Assembly (NCBI RefSeq): GCF_949628265.1
Contig: NC_088786.1
Coordinates: forward strand, 23,643,681 to 23,707,680
Reading direction: 5' to 3'
Length of the DNA stretch: 64,000 nt
Source of the DNA: Cloeon dipterum
Lineage: Eukaryota; Arthropoda; Insecta; Ephemeroptera; Baetidae
Below are positions 46,101 through 61,136 of the stretch, in pieces. Within the stretch, counting starts at the first letter, position 1. Each line of letters begins with the position of its first letter. The position numbers were made by a program, and so were the translations under genes. The notes below the pieces were generated by a model. The model saw only the letters and a program-made list of their open reading frames with translations, did no database searches and was not told the DNA's origin.

Positions 46101-49100
46101 TTAACGTCCCAATCGTTCGATTGATAGCAGATAGCTTCAACAGTAAAAAGTATTATAGAGAATGTGAAAATGTTTTAACTCAATGATTCCCGGAAGTATC
46201 CCGCCCTGAGGTACAATTTTTGTGCACAGTTCCAAATGCGTGTGTGTATAGTGCTTCCAGCAGGTTTCTGGAATACTCTGCTTATTTGGAAGTTTAAATT
46301 TGGCAATAGAGCAAACTGACGTTTAGTAAATGAAGCCGTAACAATATAAGACACGCACACGTCTGTGTATAGCGCATAAGCCATGAATAGGGATTGCCTT
46401 GATGCGTTTACACAAAAGAATGAGTGCGCTACAGCGGGCTTAATATGCAAAAAGTATTGAGTAGTTTCGATAAATTAACAAAACGCAATAAAATTGTAAC
46501 AATAATTTTTGAATCGCTGGGTATCGTGTTTATGCTTCAGTGCAGCATAAAACTATTTTGCTATAGTTGTTGGGGATGTACACAATATCTAGTTTAAAGT
46601 GCATTTAATCATATGACGTATTGAACAAGCGGTCGGCATCTGTTATTCTGTAACAATAAATTACATAAAAGTCTTGATAAGTAAACTTTCAATATTTTTG
46701 ATTAAAATTTGAACACAATGAACATAATAAGAATCAGCTGACTCAAGCAAAACATTTCTGATTGTAAAAATTCCAAATTGGTCACTCCACTTGATAGTTC
46801 AATCGAAGAGAAAAAGCATCAGTGATAAGTCTTGAGTGTGTTTCAGTCTAATAAATTTTGCTTTTTGCTCACACAGAGTGCACTCTCGACGTCTAGCCGC
46901 GGCGTTTCTATTTCTGCTGCGTAGTCGCTTTTTTGGCACAGCTTTTAATGCTATCTAAATAAATTATTCACGATTTGATGCCGCGATTAAACACAGACGT
47001 GCTGTCGGTTGGTTTAAATTCAGAGCACACGCACACCTCCACTGTTTAAATGCAGTCTCTGTTTATCGGTGAATTTTTTGTTCTCACTGACGTGGATTTT
47101 TGTCTATTGATCGGGCGGGACACCCACCCAATTTCTATTTTTCGATCCAGAGACGTCTACTTTCTGATACTGAAAATCAGATCTCACAAAATTAGATTTG
47201 CTTCTATTTTTACGTCTTCCGGATTCATTAAGCTGCCGGGTGTGTGTTGAAAATATTTTTCTTGATTTGTTCATTTAAATATAATTTAATGAACAAAATA
47301 TTCTGACAGATAAAACTCAACAATTAACAAATCTACCCTGAAAATAAATGGTATGAAATTACCAACTATTGCCACTTCTGGAGATTTAAAAAATTTAAAT
47401 TGATTTGCCATCAACTTTTAGCACTTATTTTACAGTTCAAAATAATTTTATTTGTTATTCATATTACATATCGAATATAGCGTTCTCTTTCTCAACCGAC
47501 CAATTTTTGTCTCGTGTTATTGATGTGTGTGGTCCGCTGATACATTTTTGTGGAAAATAGATTGACCAGAAGGCATAACACATGCATTCATGCAGCTCTC
47601 GCGCATAAATTAACAGAGAAAATAGAAGAAGATCGAAGCACGGTAGTAAATTTCCTCTTGAAGAAAATTTTTCGTGCTGATGAATTTATTACCCTTATTT
47701 CCACATTTATATTGCTTCTCTCTGCTACCGAGAGCGGCGAAATCGAAAGCATATAATGTATTGCACGCGCTTTTCGGCTGCTGATGCCAAAAAAAGCATG
47801 AGCCCAGCAGCCTCCGGCTGGAGCCCGACCAAGGCCACTTAATTTCTACAAACAGCAGGAAAAACATACACAAGAAGAGACGTCAACGCTTTGAGTAGCA
47901 AGCAGATTCGCTTTTTATTCCATTTTTGGTAAGGTGGCTCTTTTCCCTTTCGGAGACTTGTGTTTATTCCAGTCGGACAAATTTGCCCAAATTGTCGCGG
48001 CATAATGCACAGTTTTTTGAGAGGAAGTGAGTCGTCGTGTGATTTCCGCGCCGGAGGCCGCCTATCACGCACGCCTCTCGATTTTGTACCCTTCCTGAGA
48101 TTTGACGGGGGGTGTTATCGACGGAAGTCTGACACCCACTAACAAACTGAAAATGGGTTACGCTTCTCTCAAGCTATCGCTGCTGAGCAACAATAGAAAA
48201 TTTGAATGCTTTGCAATCCAAAACTAACTATGTATTCAAAAAGTCAATTCAATCGGCAATAAATACAATTTTGATAAATTTATTTTTCTTCGTCTTGAAT
48301 TATGAGCAGTATCTAAAATTCTCTCGTTACCACACTTTTCGAAATTTTAAGAAGCATTTGTTGTGACTTTTTATTGAACCTCTGCGCAGCACATCCCGTG
48401 AGCAATGAGCTCACCGAGTCCCAATATCACCACCGAGTAGATAACATGTGGCCCGAGTGGCCGCAAAGGAGCTTGGGACCAATGTAGTCATCTTTTCGCC
48501 TCCCCGCCCCGATGTCTTTTAATGAAACGCCAGACATTTTTCCCTAAATCCGCTGGAAAGGTGCGAAAACCAGCTATTGACGACGAGTCGGCGCCGGTGC
48601 GCCTCCCAACCTGTTGAGCTATTTGATCATTTCGTCACTAAACTATCCACTTTTTACCATCTCTTGGAATTGGGCAGCCAGTATTTTAGATATATTAATA
48701 TCTCACAATGATTTATAAGATCTTTTTCTATTTTTTTTCTAAAGTGTAGTGCATTTTTTTTTAGCTGAGGTTGATTTTGCGTGTTTATTTTCCAAATGCT
48801 AAGGGCGTGATAAGTTTCATAATTTTAATTTTCGTGCTGCTGATGCGTGCTAAGCCCGTCTAGCTGTTTCCAAAGCAATAAATTATGCACCGTTTAATAA
48901 AAGGTCTGCCGCTACAGGCAATGGCAAACTAATATTATTCCGTTTCGAGAGGAGACCATGTGAACGCACCGCGCCGACGAACATAAAAGTCTGCGCTTGA
49001 AATGCATTTCCTGCGTCTGATTAACAACGAACACAGACATAAAAACAGCAACAATACCCCTTTCGCGAATAATGGCTCAGATAATATGTCAGCACGCGTA

Positions 49101-52100
49101 ATGAAAGAATACGCCCACCTCTGTGATAATGAAGCCACGTCCGTCCGCGGATTCTAATTAAAGAGAGGAGCCTAAAAAGATTAACCCTTTCAATTATGAT
49201 GTAGACGAGGAGCTATTTTTTATTGCCATCACTTTGGTTTGGGAAGGTAAACAAAGTAAATTTCAAATGTAGAGGGTGTGTAAAGCAGTGATATATTCAT
49301 TTATTTAACATTTTATTTACTGTCTATGACCGGTGCGATAAAGGGCCAATTAAAAATGAAATTTTGAATATTTTTTTAAGACAATTACAGATGTTGATTT
49401 AAGTAGAGAAGAATGATGCCGTGGGCTCTTACTTAATTAAAAAAATGCATAAAATACCTCTGTCCTGTTGATTAAATCTAGAGAATAATCAAAATATATC
49501 TGATTTATTCAGTGAAACTTTGTTAGCGCTACAAAAATATTTGTTGAAATATTTGGTAGGATAACACAATAAAGGCCAAACGTATAGTTACTTTAAAAAA
49601 TTTATCCTCAATGTAAAATGTAAAGTCGAAAAATATTGCATGTTATGTAACATTCGATATTTTTTCAAGCTAAAAGAACAGGCGAGTAAAAATTTGGACT
49701 CTTTGCGTGTAATTTAAGAATTGCTTAATGAAATATTCATTTTAAGATGTTACGAGGTGCCTAGCTCTAGGACCTACTTCAATTTGCGCGGCATTTGTCT
49801 GGATAATTAAAGAGCAGTCGAGTGCCTCATTTTGGATTGGTTGGAATGCACCCTGAAATGTTGCCCTGCCAATTACCCTGGCTAATGACACGAGACGTGT
49901 ACCGCCTCGGGTAATTGCAACGCGCGGCACGTGCGATCCTTGGGAAACACAAAACGCGATCAGTCCAATTTTCGCGCACACACACACACATATAAAAACA
50001 CACACGCACACGCATTTATCAACAAGTTGCAGAATTTATCAATGGAGCAGGCGACTTCCTGCGAGCCGAGAGGATATTAAACTCTCCACGCACAAGTCAA
50101 ATTTATCGCTGGATTGTCTTTGCCTTCATATTTTATGCGTTTAATTCAAGCTCGGCTCGCAGAGAATCGGACTAAATTTGCATTTAAGCGGCAGTTCATT
50201 AAGTTTTATTTGAATTTTAACGCATAAACAATCAGCACGATAAATCCAAAGAGGTGAACCGGTTGTATTGTGCGATCGACAGCCACTGCGGTCGATTTTC
50301 GCGGCTGCTGGTTTCATTGCGGCTTATTTTTGAAATTATGAACCGAAGAAGGGTGAAAAAACGCACACGACGACAACAGTGAGAAGCCAAGAGCTGAATC
50401 TCTGTGGTATTTGCCTGATGCAAAATGTAAAAAAAAAAACTCAACGAGATGCCAACAGTGCTGCATTGTGCGTTCCTCAGCGTTAGATTGAATTTCGTCT
50501 GCGCTCTTCAGCACTGTTCACGTTTCTGAAAATGAACTCTCCAAATGCAAGAGAGGAAATTAATCTCCACTGAAATTCGGATATGTTCAGATTTCATTAC
50601 TTTTTAGGATGAAAATAAATGCAGTTTAGAGCTCCGTTTTAAGGGTCATGAGAAGATTTATTGTATTAAACTAATATAGATAGATTTTATGATTACTCGT
50701 CAGCAGATTTGTTGAAAAAAATATTTTACATTTGCCAACCCATCTGATTTTAAATTCACGGAAGCATCCAAAATCAAGCTACAGCTAATTACTGCTTATT
50801 CCCCATCAGTATTTATTTTCTTAATTTTTGAATAGTTTCAATCTCAATTCTTAAGTGGGAAAAATAAAATGATGACCTTTTCAAGCATAAATTAACAAAT
50901 TGAATATGGAAAACCTATACTTTGTATTTGACTGAATTTGATAGATTTATTTGAGCCCCATTTAAGTGTAGGAGTAAGAGGTAATTACCCTCTTTTTTTT
51001 GGATATAGAGTTGATGGGATGTGAGTCAGAGGTCAAAATATATTGCGCAATAATTTTGAAATCATTCAATTAAATTCACGCTAGGCGTTTGACAGAGTGC
51101 TACTACAGCTTACTCTTCTTCACCTTCAGCAAAGGCGCAAATATATTATTCAAGCAAATAATTATTAGATATATTTGAGATATTTTTACGGTGTTCCAAA
51201 TAATCAATGCCATTGCACTGGTGGGAAACGTAAAGCAACATAATTCTCAAAGTAAAGCTAAAATACGAAGCCCTGATAATTCTCAAGTTCCTTACTAACT
51301 GGCAATATTCATTTCATCTTAATTAAATTGTCAACACTTGAGCATTAAATTTTCTGTAGACTAAACACAAACAAAAGCGTCGAACACAAGTCACGCGCAT
51401 TATATGGCTAATTTGAAAGCACAAGGCGCGTCATTTATGCAATCACAAGTGGCTGAATTGGCAAAGTTAAGAGCGGTGAAATGCCGGTCGTTTTGATTTA
51501 TGAGACCGCCTGTGATCTTTGTATGAACGACGAGATCAGTCGGCACTTCTGCTTAGGAAACCAGAGGGTGTCGACTTGATTGAGTTCTCACGCCTTTCCT
51601 CCTGCCGGCGCGCGGACCACACATCGCGCGTGCACTTTGATTTCACGCAGCACAATCGCGAATTTCAATGCGAAAAATTGTCTGTCGCAATTTGCGCGCA
51701 AACATCTCGCGCGCGGACTGGTTTTTTCATCCTTTCGCCCGCTTTGCGCCGCTCGATATGGTCTGCAGTTGGCGCATCAAGGACGCCTATTGAAAGGAAA
51801 CCGCGGCGTTTGAGTTTGAATGCAAACAGGATTGATGACCATCGCTCCTCGGCCTGTCCAAACAGCATGAATGAGCCGAAATCGAGTCGGGCGATGAAAT
51901 CGTGCGTTAAACACGCCTCTATATCATTTATGAGATCTTGAACATCAAATTCAAACATGATGCCACCATGCCAGAAACTGAAAGGTAAAAGTAATCAATT
52001 TTGGTTTTAGAAGCTCATTATATTTGCATGTCTTTAGCGGAATTCCCCTTCTTCAAGAAAAAGAGCTTTTGAAAATCTGATTTTTGAAAATTATAAGATT

Positions 52101-55100
52101 TCTTATAATAAGCACGATAATTAACAACACAACAAGGGAAAAATTGTTCTTACCACAGTGAACACTTTAGTAATAACTAAAAGATTGCAATTAAATTATT
52201 TTGAAAATTTTAATTTTCAATTCTTTCTAAATAATATGTGCAGTATTTCTTAAAAACAATTAACAACTTCAGGTTTGTGTTGAATTTTTAAGAGTAGATT
52301 AAAAAAGCAGATTACAATCTTAAAGGTAATTTCCTGTATAGTTATAACTGTTTCTTCATATCACTTTTAATTTTCATTATTATTTATTTCGTTTATAAGG
52401 GTGAATCACCGTGGCATCTCTACATCTTTAACTTTGGCAACTTTGGCTGGGTAAATAATTTAAATAATTTACTAAAACTTTCCAAGCCGATCTTTTAATG
52501 ATCTTTTTAATAAATTACATTATTTTTTAAACAAAAAGGTTTTATTTTTAAGGAAACATTGAAAACTGCAAGAAAAGATTCATCTGGATGTAAAAGCTAG
52601 TAAGTTTTATTTAGCATTCAGAATATGTGGAGCGTTTTGCTCTGTGATTAAGATTTGTAAATGTTATATACAGAGCCCAGAGCAAACTTTAAAGGAAATT
52701 TTTAAATTTAATCAGAATTTAAAAATTATCCATCAATCGATTCATTTAACAAACCTAAATAAAACCACATCTGTGTTTTTCTATCAGTTTTTCAATAAAT
52801 TTAGTAACTTTTATTTGAAACTTTCATGAATCGCTAAATTTTAGGCTGTGAAAAATCTCGAACACTGAGCTTGTTATACTCACCAAGTCAGACGAGACGA
52901 TTTAAAAAAGTTACTCAACTAAATATGTGTTTATTCATTTTGGCTAGAGCTGAAAAACGTGCTATCTATTATTATGCAGATCGAAACTGTTTTTGCTACT
53001 GCACGTGCTAGAACATAAGAGTGTCACACACGCGTGATTGTACATCCTTATTAGTGTCGGCAAAAATTAATTATCCGGCCTAATGCGTCAACTGGTTGTT
53101 TGCGTTGCGACGGAGAACGCATGCAGTAGCAAAATAAAACATATCAAGAACGCCTTATCCCCACGCGAACAAGCACAAATAAAGTGACTGACTGGCTTTT
53201 TCATTCATTCGCTTTCGTTCGCACACACAACATACACACGCATGCATTCAAGGGAAACACGTGCAAACAAGTAGGTCATTACGAGTGTGTTGTGGTTCGT
53301 GAATGCACATACATGCGATTCCCAAGAGAGTAATGCGTGTGAACAAACTCATTAGCAGCGCGGACGCGCCACGCTGTCTGCGTTGTGCCTTTTCTCGCAG
53401 CATCCAACATACCACTTGACACCCGCTTTTTGCCCGTCTTGCTGCACGCGGACATCGATCACACTTCAAACGGCATTCACATATTTTTTCTCATTTATCG
53501 TGTTAGAGAAATATAAATGATAGCAAACGTTTTTGCGAAATTAGCCTAGAATTGAAAATTACGGTTGGAATTTAAAAAAGTCAAAAATAGAACTACTAAT
53601 TTGAAGTTTAGGAAAAAGTATTTTTTTATCTTGCAATGAGCCGGTTTAAAAAAAAACCAAAACTCATGTTAAAAGTGTGCACATGTGAATTGTTTTTCAA
53701 TATTCTATATGCGACTCTTGATTTTAATTTAAATGCTTGCTTATCTTTGCGATTAATGCTACATTTTTAAATATTGATCAATTTAAACCCCACCCACATC
53801 ATTCGCTTTAAATCAGATTAGCATGTACGAATACGAGAGTATACGAATAAATTGGATTGGTTTCTCGTAGTCATCGCAATATTTCTTAAGCGCGTATACC
53901 TGCTTCGCGAGAATTTGAAAAATGTTTGAGGTTCAAATTGGATACGTTTATAAACGTTTGACTTGCTCTCGTTGTCCTGTTCATTTGTAATTAGGAGGAA
54001 TACGGGAAAGCAGTACAACCCGTTAGTAGCACATGTGTGACTTAAATTAATATGTGCTGTACCATACCTTTATTCGCGATGATGTTTCGCGAGTTAATCG
54101 CTATCAGGGGGTCGCGAATCTCATTGTCAGAGGAAGAAAACTGACAAAAATGCTGCTGCTTTTGATGGGATCATTTCTAGATATTTCTTACATTCGAGCT
54201 CCTTTGTGTCGTTCAAGCCGTTTTTGCCGTATTAATTAAAAGTTCTACCCAGATTAGATCTCTGAACTGTAACGACACACTTCCCTAGAATCTACCGCCG
54301 TATAATTTATGTATTTATAAACTTTTAAAATTGAAAAGTTGACCACAAGCTACTGCCAAAACTTTTGTTTCAGAAATTAAAATTATTTTAACTCTCCGGC
54401 TTGCATAGATCTTTTAAAAAATATAGTCACAGGTTAAAAGCTATATTGTGTGGTTAGGACGCCGGTGTTTTGCGCAAGATCCGTGTCTAAATAGTGCATT
54501 ACACTTTTTATCTGAGGTGCATAACACAAAAGCGGGAGCAGGTAGCCGCATATAGGCTGTCGGGCAAGCGAGCAGAGAAACAAAACAGGTGCCTCCTGGT
54601 ATTTATGGGGGGCAGGTAGGGAAGCTGCGGCGGCAAAAAGTGGAGAAGCGACCAAAAGCATCATCAGGAATGTTTTGTATCACTGCTGCTTTCCAGGCAG
54701 CGAGACTGCGGGCCTCCGCTCAAAGAGATTTTATCACCGGACCGCGCGGCACTACAGCTAAGCGTATATACATTTAAAGACGATATGTAAAAATAAGCAC
54801 GGTACAGATCATACTCGGCGGAATGTCTTACTCGCCGGTGCCACCTGCGCGCAATGCAAGCAGTATGTGAGTGGCAAAAAGCGAGAGAGTCGCTTGCAAA
54901 TCAAACAGTGACATCAGCCAAACGCGACAACCGCGACCGACCACCGTGCACACTCCTCCGCCGCTTTTTTCGAGCGTATCACTCGGGCCAGAACACACAC
55001 AAAAGCCGAGGCAATTAGCGAGCGAGAGCTGATCAAGGGCGCAATTTCGCGAACGATGTAAATGAACTCTCCAGCTTCTGCAGCACGTGCACAGCGCCAG

Positions 55101-58100
55101 CCCTAAGCAGAATCCGTCGCATATTTTTCCTATTCGACGCACGCGATCAAGGATAATTGCCAGATAATTAGGAAAAATGCTCGGATGTAAACAAATCACT
55201 GAAACAAAATACAGAACAATTTATACTCGTTTTAATTGTGAGAAGTAACATATTATTACGACAAAAATTTGCAATTTACAATTAGATTTTCATGGGAGTA
55301 GTTATAGCAAAGGAGAAATTCAATGACAACTTTTAACCAGCAGTTTATCTATTTTGTTTGTTTTTAGGACATATACGCTGTGGGAATAAGAGATGACGGA
55401 AGTGTTTGAATGATATAGATGGCTACAAAAAGCATACGAATCAGTTCTTTGAAAAATTTACAACACATTAAAAAAGAATGAATAACCTGTTTCATGTAAA
55501 AACACAGCTGTAAAATACTACATTCCCGTTTTGGTAACCAGATAATACGGGGTCGATTATTCATCCGCTAAGGATTTGATTAATTATGCCCAACCTTATA
55601 ATCAGTTTATTGATTCCGGGACGTGCAAGCGGACTCTGGAGGAATCGTTCTTCCCCCATAGCGCAGCACGCAGACAGTGAAAAATGCATTGAGCCAGCGC
55701 CCGAAAGCGTTTTATACACAAACGAATGGCGCGCTGCTTTTTACTTTCCCATCATTCATTGCAGACGCCGAGTGCACGAGGTCACGATATCAGAGCCTAA
55801 TGAATAGGGTCACGTTTGTTCCGACTGGGCAGCAGTCAGACGGGCAGGCGGGCGGACGGGCGGACGAGAACGACAAAACAGCCGGCACAAAACATATAAA
55901 TACAATCGAGCCAGCCTCTGTGCAAGGAGCATTTTATCTCTTCTGCTCGGCGACTCGGAGAAAAGTGTGTGCGTGGGTCAGGCAAAGAGAGCAGCAACAG
56001 AGGAAAAAGCAGTTTATATGATTCGAAAACAAATAATGCGCTGAATAAATATTTGGGAGTGAAGCGTGGGTTCACAAGTGTCGGCTGACGGCGTTCTTCA
56101 TTCATCGTAAAAGAAACAAAAAGAGTTACGTTTTTCTTTCGATGCACGTCGTGCCCACATCAGAGCAGCAGAGAAAGTTTTTTTTAATTTTCAATATCAA
56201 ATTTAAATACAATGTTTAAGTTAAAATGGTTAAAATATTTTTTTTGTATAGCATTAACAAACTCTTTTAAAAGGTAATTGATTAAATAAAATATTTATCA
56301 TTTCTCAATTCCAGAGGCATTTGTTTTTGGTAATTTGGTATTGGTCGTTGACAATTCTTTGGACAGCTTCCAATTCTGTGTTTACTTTATGCGTGGAACC
56401 GAATGAGTGTTAGGCAAACTGTTGAACAATAACAAATGCAGTCCCTTAGAATCATGCTATTAAATAACAACTCCTCAACACGCTCTCTCCTTCATCATTT
56501 CTCAAATCGACTGTGAGGTCCATTTTTCCCTTCAACTCGCTCGCCAGAAAAAGGATTAATTAAGAATTTCTTGTCCCGATGCATCTTTCCGCGGCAACGA
56601 AGTCTCAACTTTTCAGCTTAATTATAGACGACGAGTAATTTCCCTCTCGTTTCGAATTTCATGAAGCCGGTAAAATCCAAACGACTCCACCTTGAGGCCT
56701 GTGTACGGAGGAATACTTAATGCACTCGCTGCGGTCCATAAATAATAACGCATAGCCGCGCAATTAAGCTCATAAAGGACGACCACAAAATTTTATGGAA
56801 ATTTTACCTGATGTAAAACAGCGAGTTTTCTACGAAAAATCATGCAGGAAACAACTCAAAACATTGCTTAAAATATTTATGAACACATTTTACAAAGATA
56901 AACAGCTATTTTAAATCGAAACCGTTTTATTTGGAACTAGGATTTTTTTGCTAATCATGTTAAATGGTGGTGCAAACTGGTCTTTATTGATATGCAAAGA
57001 AAAAAATCTTTATTTACAGAATTCAATTAAACTATAACTACTCCAACCGTCGCGTTCAAATAGTTTGTGAATCAAGCAAAAGCGATTAGGATTAGCAGAA
57101 TAAAATAAAATTAGCAACAATTAATTCTTTCTGAAGAACAACTGGATCAAATGAGCCCGCAATCAGCACTAGGGTGCTTCCATTCTAGCTCCAGCAGAAT
57201 GTGCGCGCATATGAAACGAATTTTAGAGTGCGTGCTTGAAAGTTGAGACGGCTCGCGTTGTTATTTTTGAGCTTGGAAGGCACTCACTTGCAGCCAGCAA
57301 TGAGAACAAAAAGCCAATTTCCGCCTTCGAAGGGCATTCGCGCTACAAGAGTCTTTTGATCCGTTTTTGCCGCCTCAATGAAATAAATGCCCGCCACCGC
57401 AACATCTGTACAAATTTTCTCAATGAATTTCGCCGCCTCTCGACTTTTCACCAGCAGAGCAACTAACAAAACACTCGGAATGAAGACGAGGAGAGGCTGC
57501 GAGTGCTGGAGCATGTGTGGCAAACCTGCGCTTTTTTCAGGCGAAGCAAGTGGGAATGTTGTGTGACTGACTAAGAAGGCAAAAAGCCGGAATGTTATTA
57601 TTGTAAATATTCTCTGGTGTGATCGACTGCCATTCCTAATGAGCTGCGCACATTTACACTGCTTTGTTCTTGGTATGAAAGTCTTCATTTGAATTATTAA
57701 TGAAAATTCTACCTGATTTTGATGAATTCCCATAGGTATTTTTTATTCATTCTTTCCCTCGTGTCTCAAGTATTCTCTTAATAAGCACACGAAAACATAT
57801 AAAAAAAATTGGAGGCTGTAAAATTTTAACTAAATAATATAAAAAAATCTTGAACTAATAAAGTTTGATAGAAATTTAAGATTAACATTTACTCGTGAGA
57901 GAAAAATTTAACTTTGAAATCGACGAGGATGAAGTCATGTCATTCGCTTTCCGTAAAAAGGTATACAGTTTACGTTGCGGATCAGCAGGGTAGCTTCCTC
58001 TTACGTCTCCACATCTAAAGACACCAATAAGACATATTTACTAAAAGAAAAGATTGATGTGTTTTGCAAGGTTGGGAAGTTTGCTTTTTCTCACATGCTT

Positions 58101-61100
58101 TAACGACGACAACAACAACAATAAGTTTTAATAACATGAATGTATTTTAACTAATTGTAAGAATAAACAAGAATTAATATTGAGATGAACATCTGCCCAA
58201 ATTTAGTTTAATAGCTATAATTGTGTTTTCGTTCACCTGACTTACACAAATAATCAAAAAAGATAAAGAAAAAAAAATATTTCAGTGCCTTCCGCAATGT
58301 ATTTTATAAAAAAGGGACAAGCAACAAAATTCTGTCTTGATCCGTAAAACCTCTTTCTTAAGTTTCTATAGAAACTGTTTTACAAGATCTCCGTGAAATT
58401 TCATGTGAAATCAAATCTGAAGTCTCAGATTAAGAAGTTAACCCGGACCATTTTAAGAAGGATTTTTCGTCCGTTTCTAAGAAAAACAGGTCAGTTGGCG
58501 GGCGCAGAGCTCGAGTTGCAGTTGAACTCACAGTAAAGTTCCTCGTTATGCAGCAAAAAAGAGAAAGAGAAGCGAATGCGACCCCCGAGTGGCAATCAAG
58601 GAGCGACACACGAAGAGAATATTCTTCCCAAGACAGTCGTCCAATTACGCGATGACGTGGCTCATTCTTCCAGCAGCTGCAGGTGCGTGCGGCTGCGGCG
58701 CGCGCGTTTATGACGAGAGCCACCCTGGATTTACGTGATTTACGGCAGCCGAATTATTCGCCGAGAACAATGAGCGAGCAACGCGCGTTATCATTAATCA
58801 CACTAATTGCGGTGGCCTGGCCCTCTCAAACGAACGGGCAAAGATGGAACGCGGAGGGCCGCCGACCTTGCTCTCTCTCTCTCTCTCTCTCTCTCACAAT
58901 CAGTCAGGTCCCGAAGCACCTGAGATGAGGCTCGCCTGACAGCAGTCTAGACAAGTCAATCCCTCCGCGCGCGCTTAATTATTTCTTAAGAGATTTCTCG
59001 ATCCTCCCCGCTTGGATATGTTTCCATGCATGCTTTTCATTGAATTTATCGCTTGCATGTGTGCAGACCGCGGGATGTTTTACGAGTTCATTAATCTTGC
59101 CGGCTTCAAAGATAATTTACCGAGAGTAAGTCCATCTTTTTCTCCTCATTCTTCGCAATAGCCGTCCAGGATTTGAGGTGTAGATCAAACGTTCTCGATT
59201 GCTCTTCGTTTTTCGTGCTTCACCATATTGAAAAATTTTCCGCGTGATATCTTCAAAATTCTTCACAATATCCAGCTTTCAAGAAACTAAAGTCAAATGG
59301 TGCAGCACGAAATTCGGATGAATGCCATGAAAAGTTGTTATATCTGGGGAATTCTCGAAAGTGCATGCCAATTGTGCCTTTTTAACTACACATTGATTAC
59401 AAATTCCCAACAATTGATCAGGTGAGAAAATTTATCCGGTGAGAATAGAACGTGCGTGAAATCGAAAGGAAACGTTTACGGCCGTGTCAAGATTATAGAG
59501 TTCATCGCAAGTGCTGATTTGCACGCTAATTTTAACTGTCGTTTCTGAGAAGCGTCAATAAATACATAGTGCAGCCCGTTGGTGGGTGTGCGTGCCTAGA
59601 GGTTTGAGTGATGCAATCGTTTCTCATTCAGCTACTGCACCGGCGATGAGATAATAAAATCCAAACACAAAATCGTCGATAAAACACACGCCGTTTATGC
59701 ATTCAGCTCGCGCATGCAGAGATGAGAAGAGACCATAAAAAGCAGCGCTGCATTTCCAAGAGACTGCCTTTCCTTCTTAATAAAATTCCACTTTTGTTGC
59801 ACACAAAAAACGCATTCCCGACGGAACAAGCGGTACGTGCATGCGCCGCCTCCAGCCTCCAGTGCTCCGAGCTGCGCAAAGCGAATGACAAAATTTAATG
59901 CACACATATAACCGCGCGTGTTGTTCGCCGCGGCAAAAAGCAAAAGCGCGGCTCGCTGTCTGCCAGACGGCGGCGATGACTGTGCAAACCGTTTTGGCAC
60001 TTACCGCACAACAATTGAGCAAGTGAACGAAGCGAAAGGCCGCAAGTGAAAAAATTGTTTGTTGCCCAGCGTGTTAAATGAGTCTGTATGCTGCTGCTGA
60101 TGTTCCACCTTGGGCGATTCGCGCCATTGAATTATTCGGCGGCGATGCGTGTGTGTTCCAAAGTCCAAGAGTTGATGGGGTCGCTGCCATCTAATTGTTT
60201 TGAGTTGTAATTATTGACAATGAGCTCATTAACATTAGACGCTTTTTACGTGGCGGAAAATTAGCAAGGCTAATTATCGAAATTTTCCCCATCACCTTTT
60301 CAGCGAAAGTTTGTCTAACTCGCACTACACAAGCAAATTAAATTTAAGTGACAACTTAGGCGAACCCTCTCAAAATAGGAATGATAATTTACTGTAATAA
60401 AGAAATTATTGCTAAAAATTATGAAAATTGCTAAGTAATAAAAATTGCTTCAGCGTTGATTTTTGTGTTCTACCTCCTCCTTCTACTATATTTTTAATCA
60501 AAATAAATAATAGGATTTCATTTGTTTAAACTATTTTTAACCCTTACATTTGTTATCTTCCAAACAGATAAGAGGTTCTTCTTTTTCCAGCGCTAAAGTC
60601 GAACTGCTGGTAGAAATGCCATGCGTCTTAATTATTTTGTTCTTAATTCAAGTTTAGAGGCGCATAAAAGATAAAAAGTTTGAGGTAATCCATGAATATG
60701 AAGAGCGTTATTTGAAGGGGTCTGAAATAAAATTACCGCAGTAGTAAAAACTTCATTGGCGGCTTATTAAAACCTTTGGGATACAAAAGAAAATAAAACT
60801 CGATATCATGGACAATAAAAATCAAATTTTGTCCTCTCGTGACTCTCCATTTCACTCTTTCCATCCAAAACGATTCCCCAGCGCACATGTTTACGGCTGC
60901 TACGTTGCCTTCTAAAGCACTTTGTATATCCTTTGACAAAAACCGCATTCTCTTTTTATTTTACGAGCAGCCTCAGGCAGAGACGAACAGCAGTCTCTGT
61001 TCATTAAGCAGTTTATTATTCATTACGATTAGGACTAAACAACAATTAAATTTTAATGCACGTTCTGCTCCACAGGTCACTGGCGCTTTTGATCTTCGTG

Positions 61101-61136
61101 CTGGCCACATATTTCAGTGCGTCGCAGGCTAGACAC
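43163..61136 (+). CDS. 5' part of a secreted or membrane-protein gene (signal peptide split by a 17.9-kb intron)
   Basis: Exon 1 is 43163-43185: an ATG in a strong context (gtccaccATGG) coding MDLHRHL plus two bases, then donor gtaagc. Exon 2 is 61076-61136, after acceptor gctccacag and before donor gtgagt. Joining them in phase 2 gives 28 residues: basic n-region MDLHRHLR, hydrophobic core SLALLIFVLATYF and cleavage region SASQA|RH. This is a complete, well-formed signal peptide that neither exon encodes alone. Exon 2 ends in phase 0, so the gene continues; no convincing third exon is visible before 64000. The GC-rich promoter and very long first intron suggest a regulated developmental or neural gene, such as a receptor or secreted ligand, but the protein cannot be identified from 28 residues. 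Confidence 0.65.
49977..50012. repeat. Imperfect (CA)n microsatellite
   Basis: CA-rich run interrupted by a short A/T segment (acacatataaaaacacac) and continuing as CACACGCACACGC. Confidence 0.85.
58871..58895. repeat. (CT)12 microsatellite
   Basis: Twelve and a half uninterrupted CT units inside a GC-richer island. CT/GA runs are common in arthropod promoters and GAGA-factor targets; here it may be a simple repeat only. Confidence 0.9.

Larger units (their letters stand above)
43186..61075 (+). other. 17.9-kb first intron with GC-richer islands
   Basis: No further exon with matching phase was convincing. AT-rich DNA is broken by GC- and CpG-richer islands at about 45360-45790, 47980-48110, 51590-51900, 54500-55130, 55610-55990, 58680-58970 and 59690-60170. 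Such islands inside a long first intron are typical places for enhancers or alternative promoters. Open frames within them are two-stranded and look compositional. On the minus strand and between islands I saw nothing recognisable. Confidence 0.4.

Noticed and set aside
51519-51958. Open frames on both strands (140 and 97 codons)
   Set aside because: They overlap antisense in a GC-richer island and lack conserved features; treated as a non-coding island.
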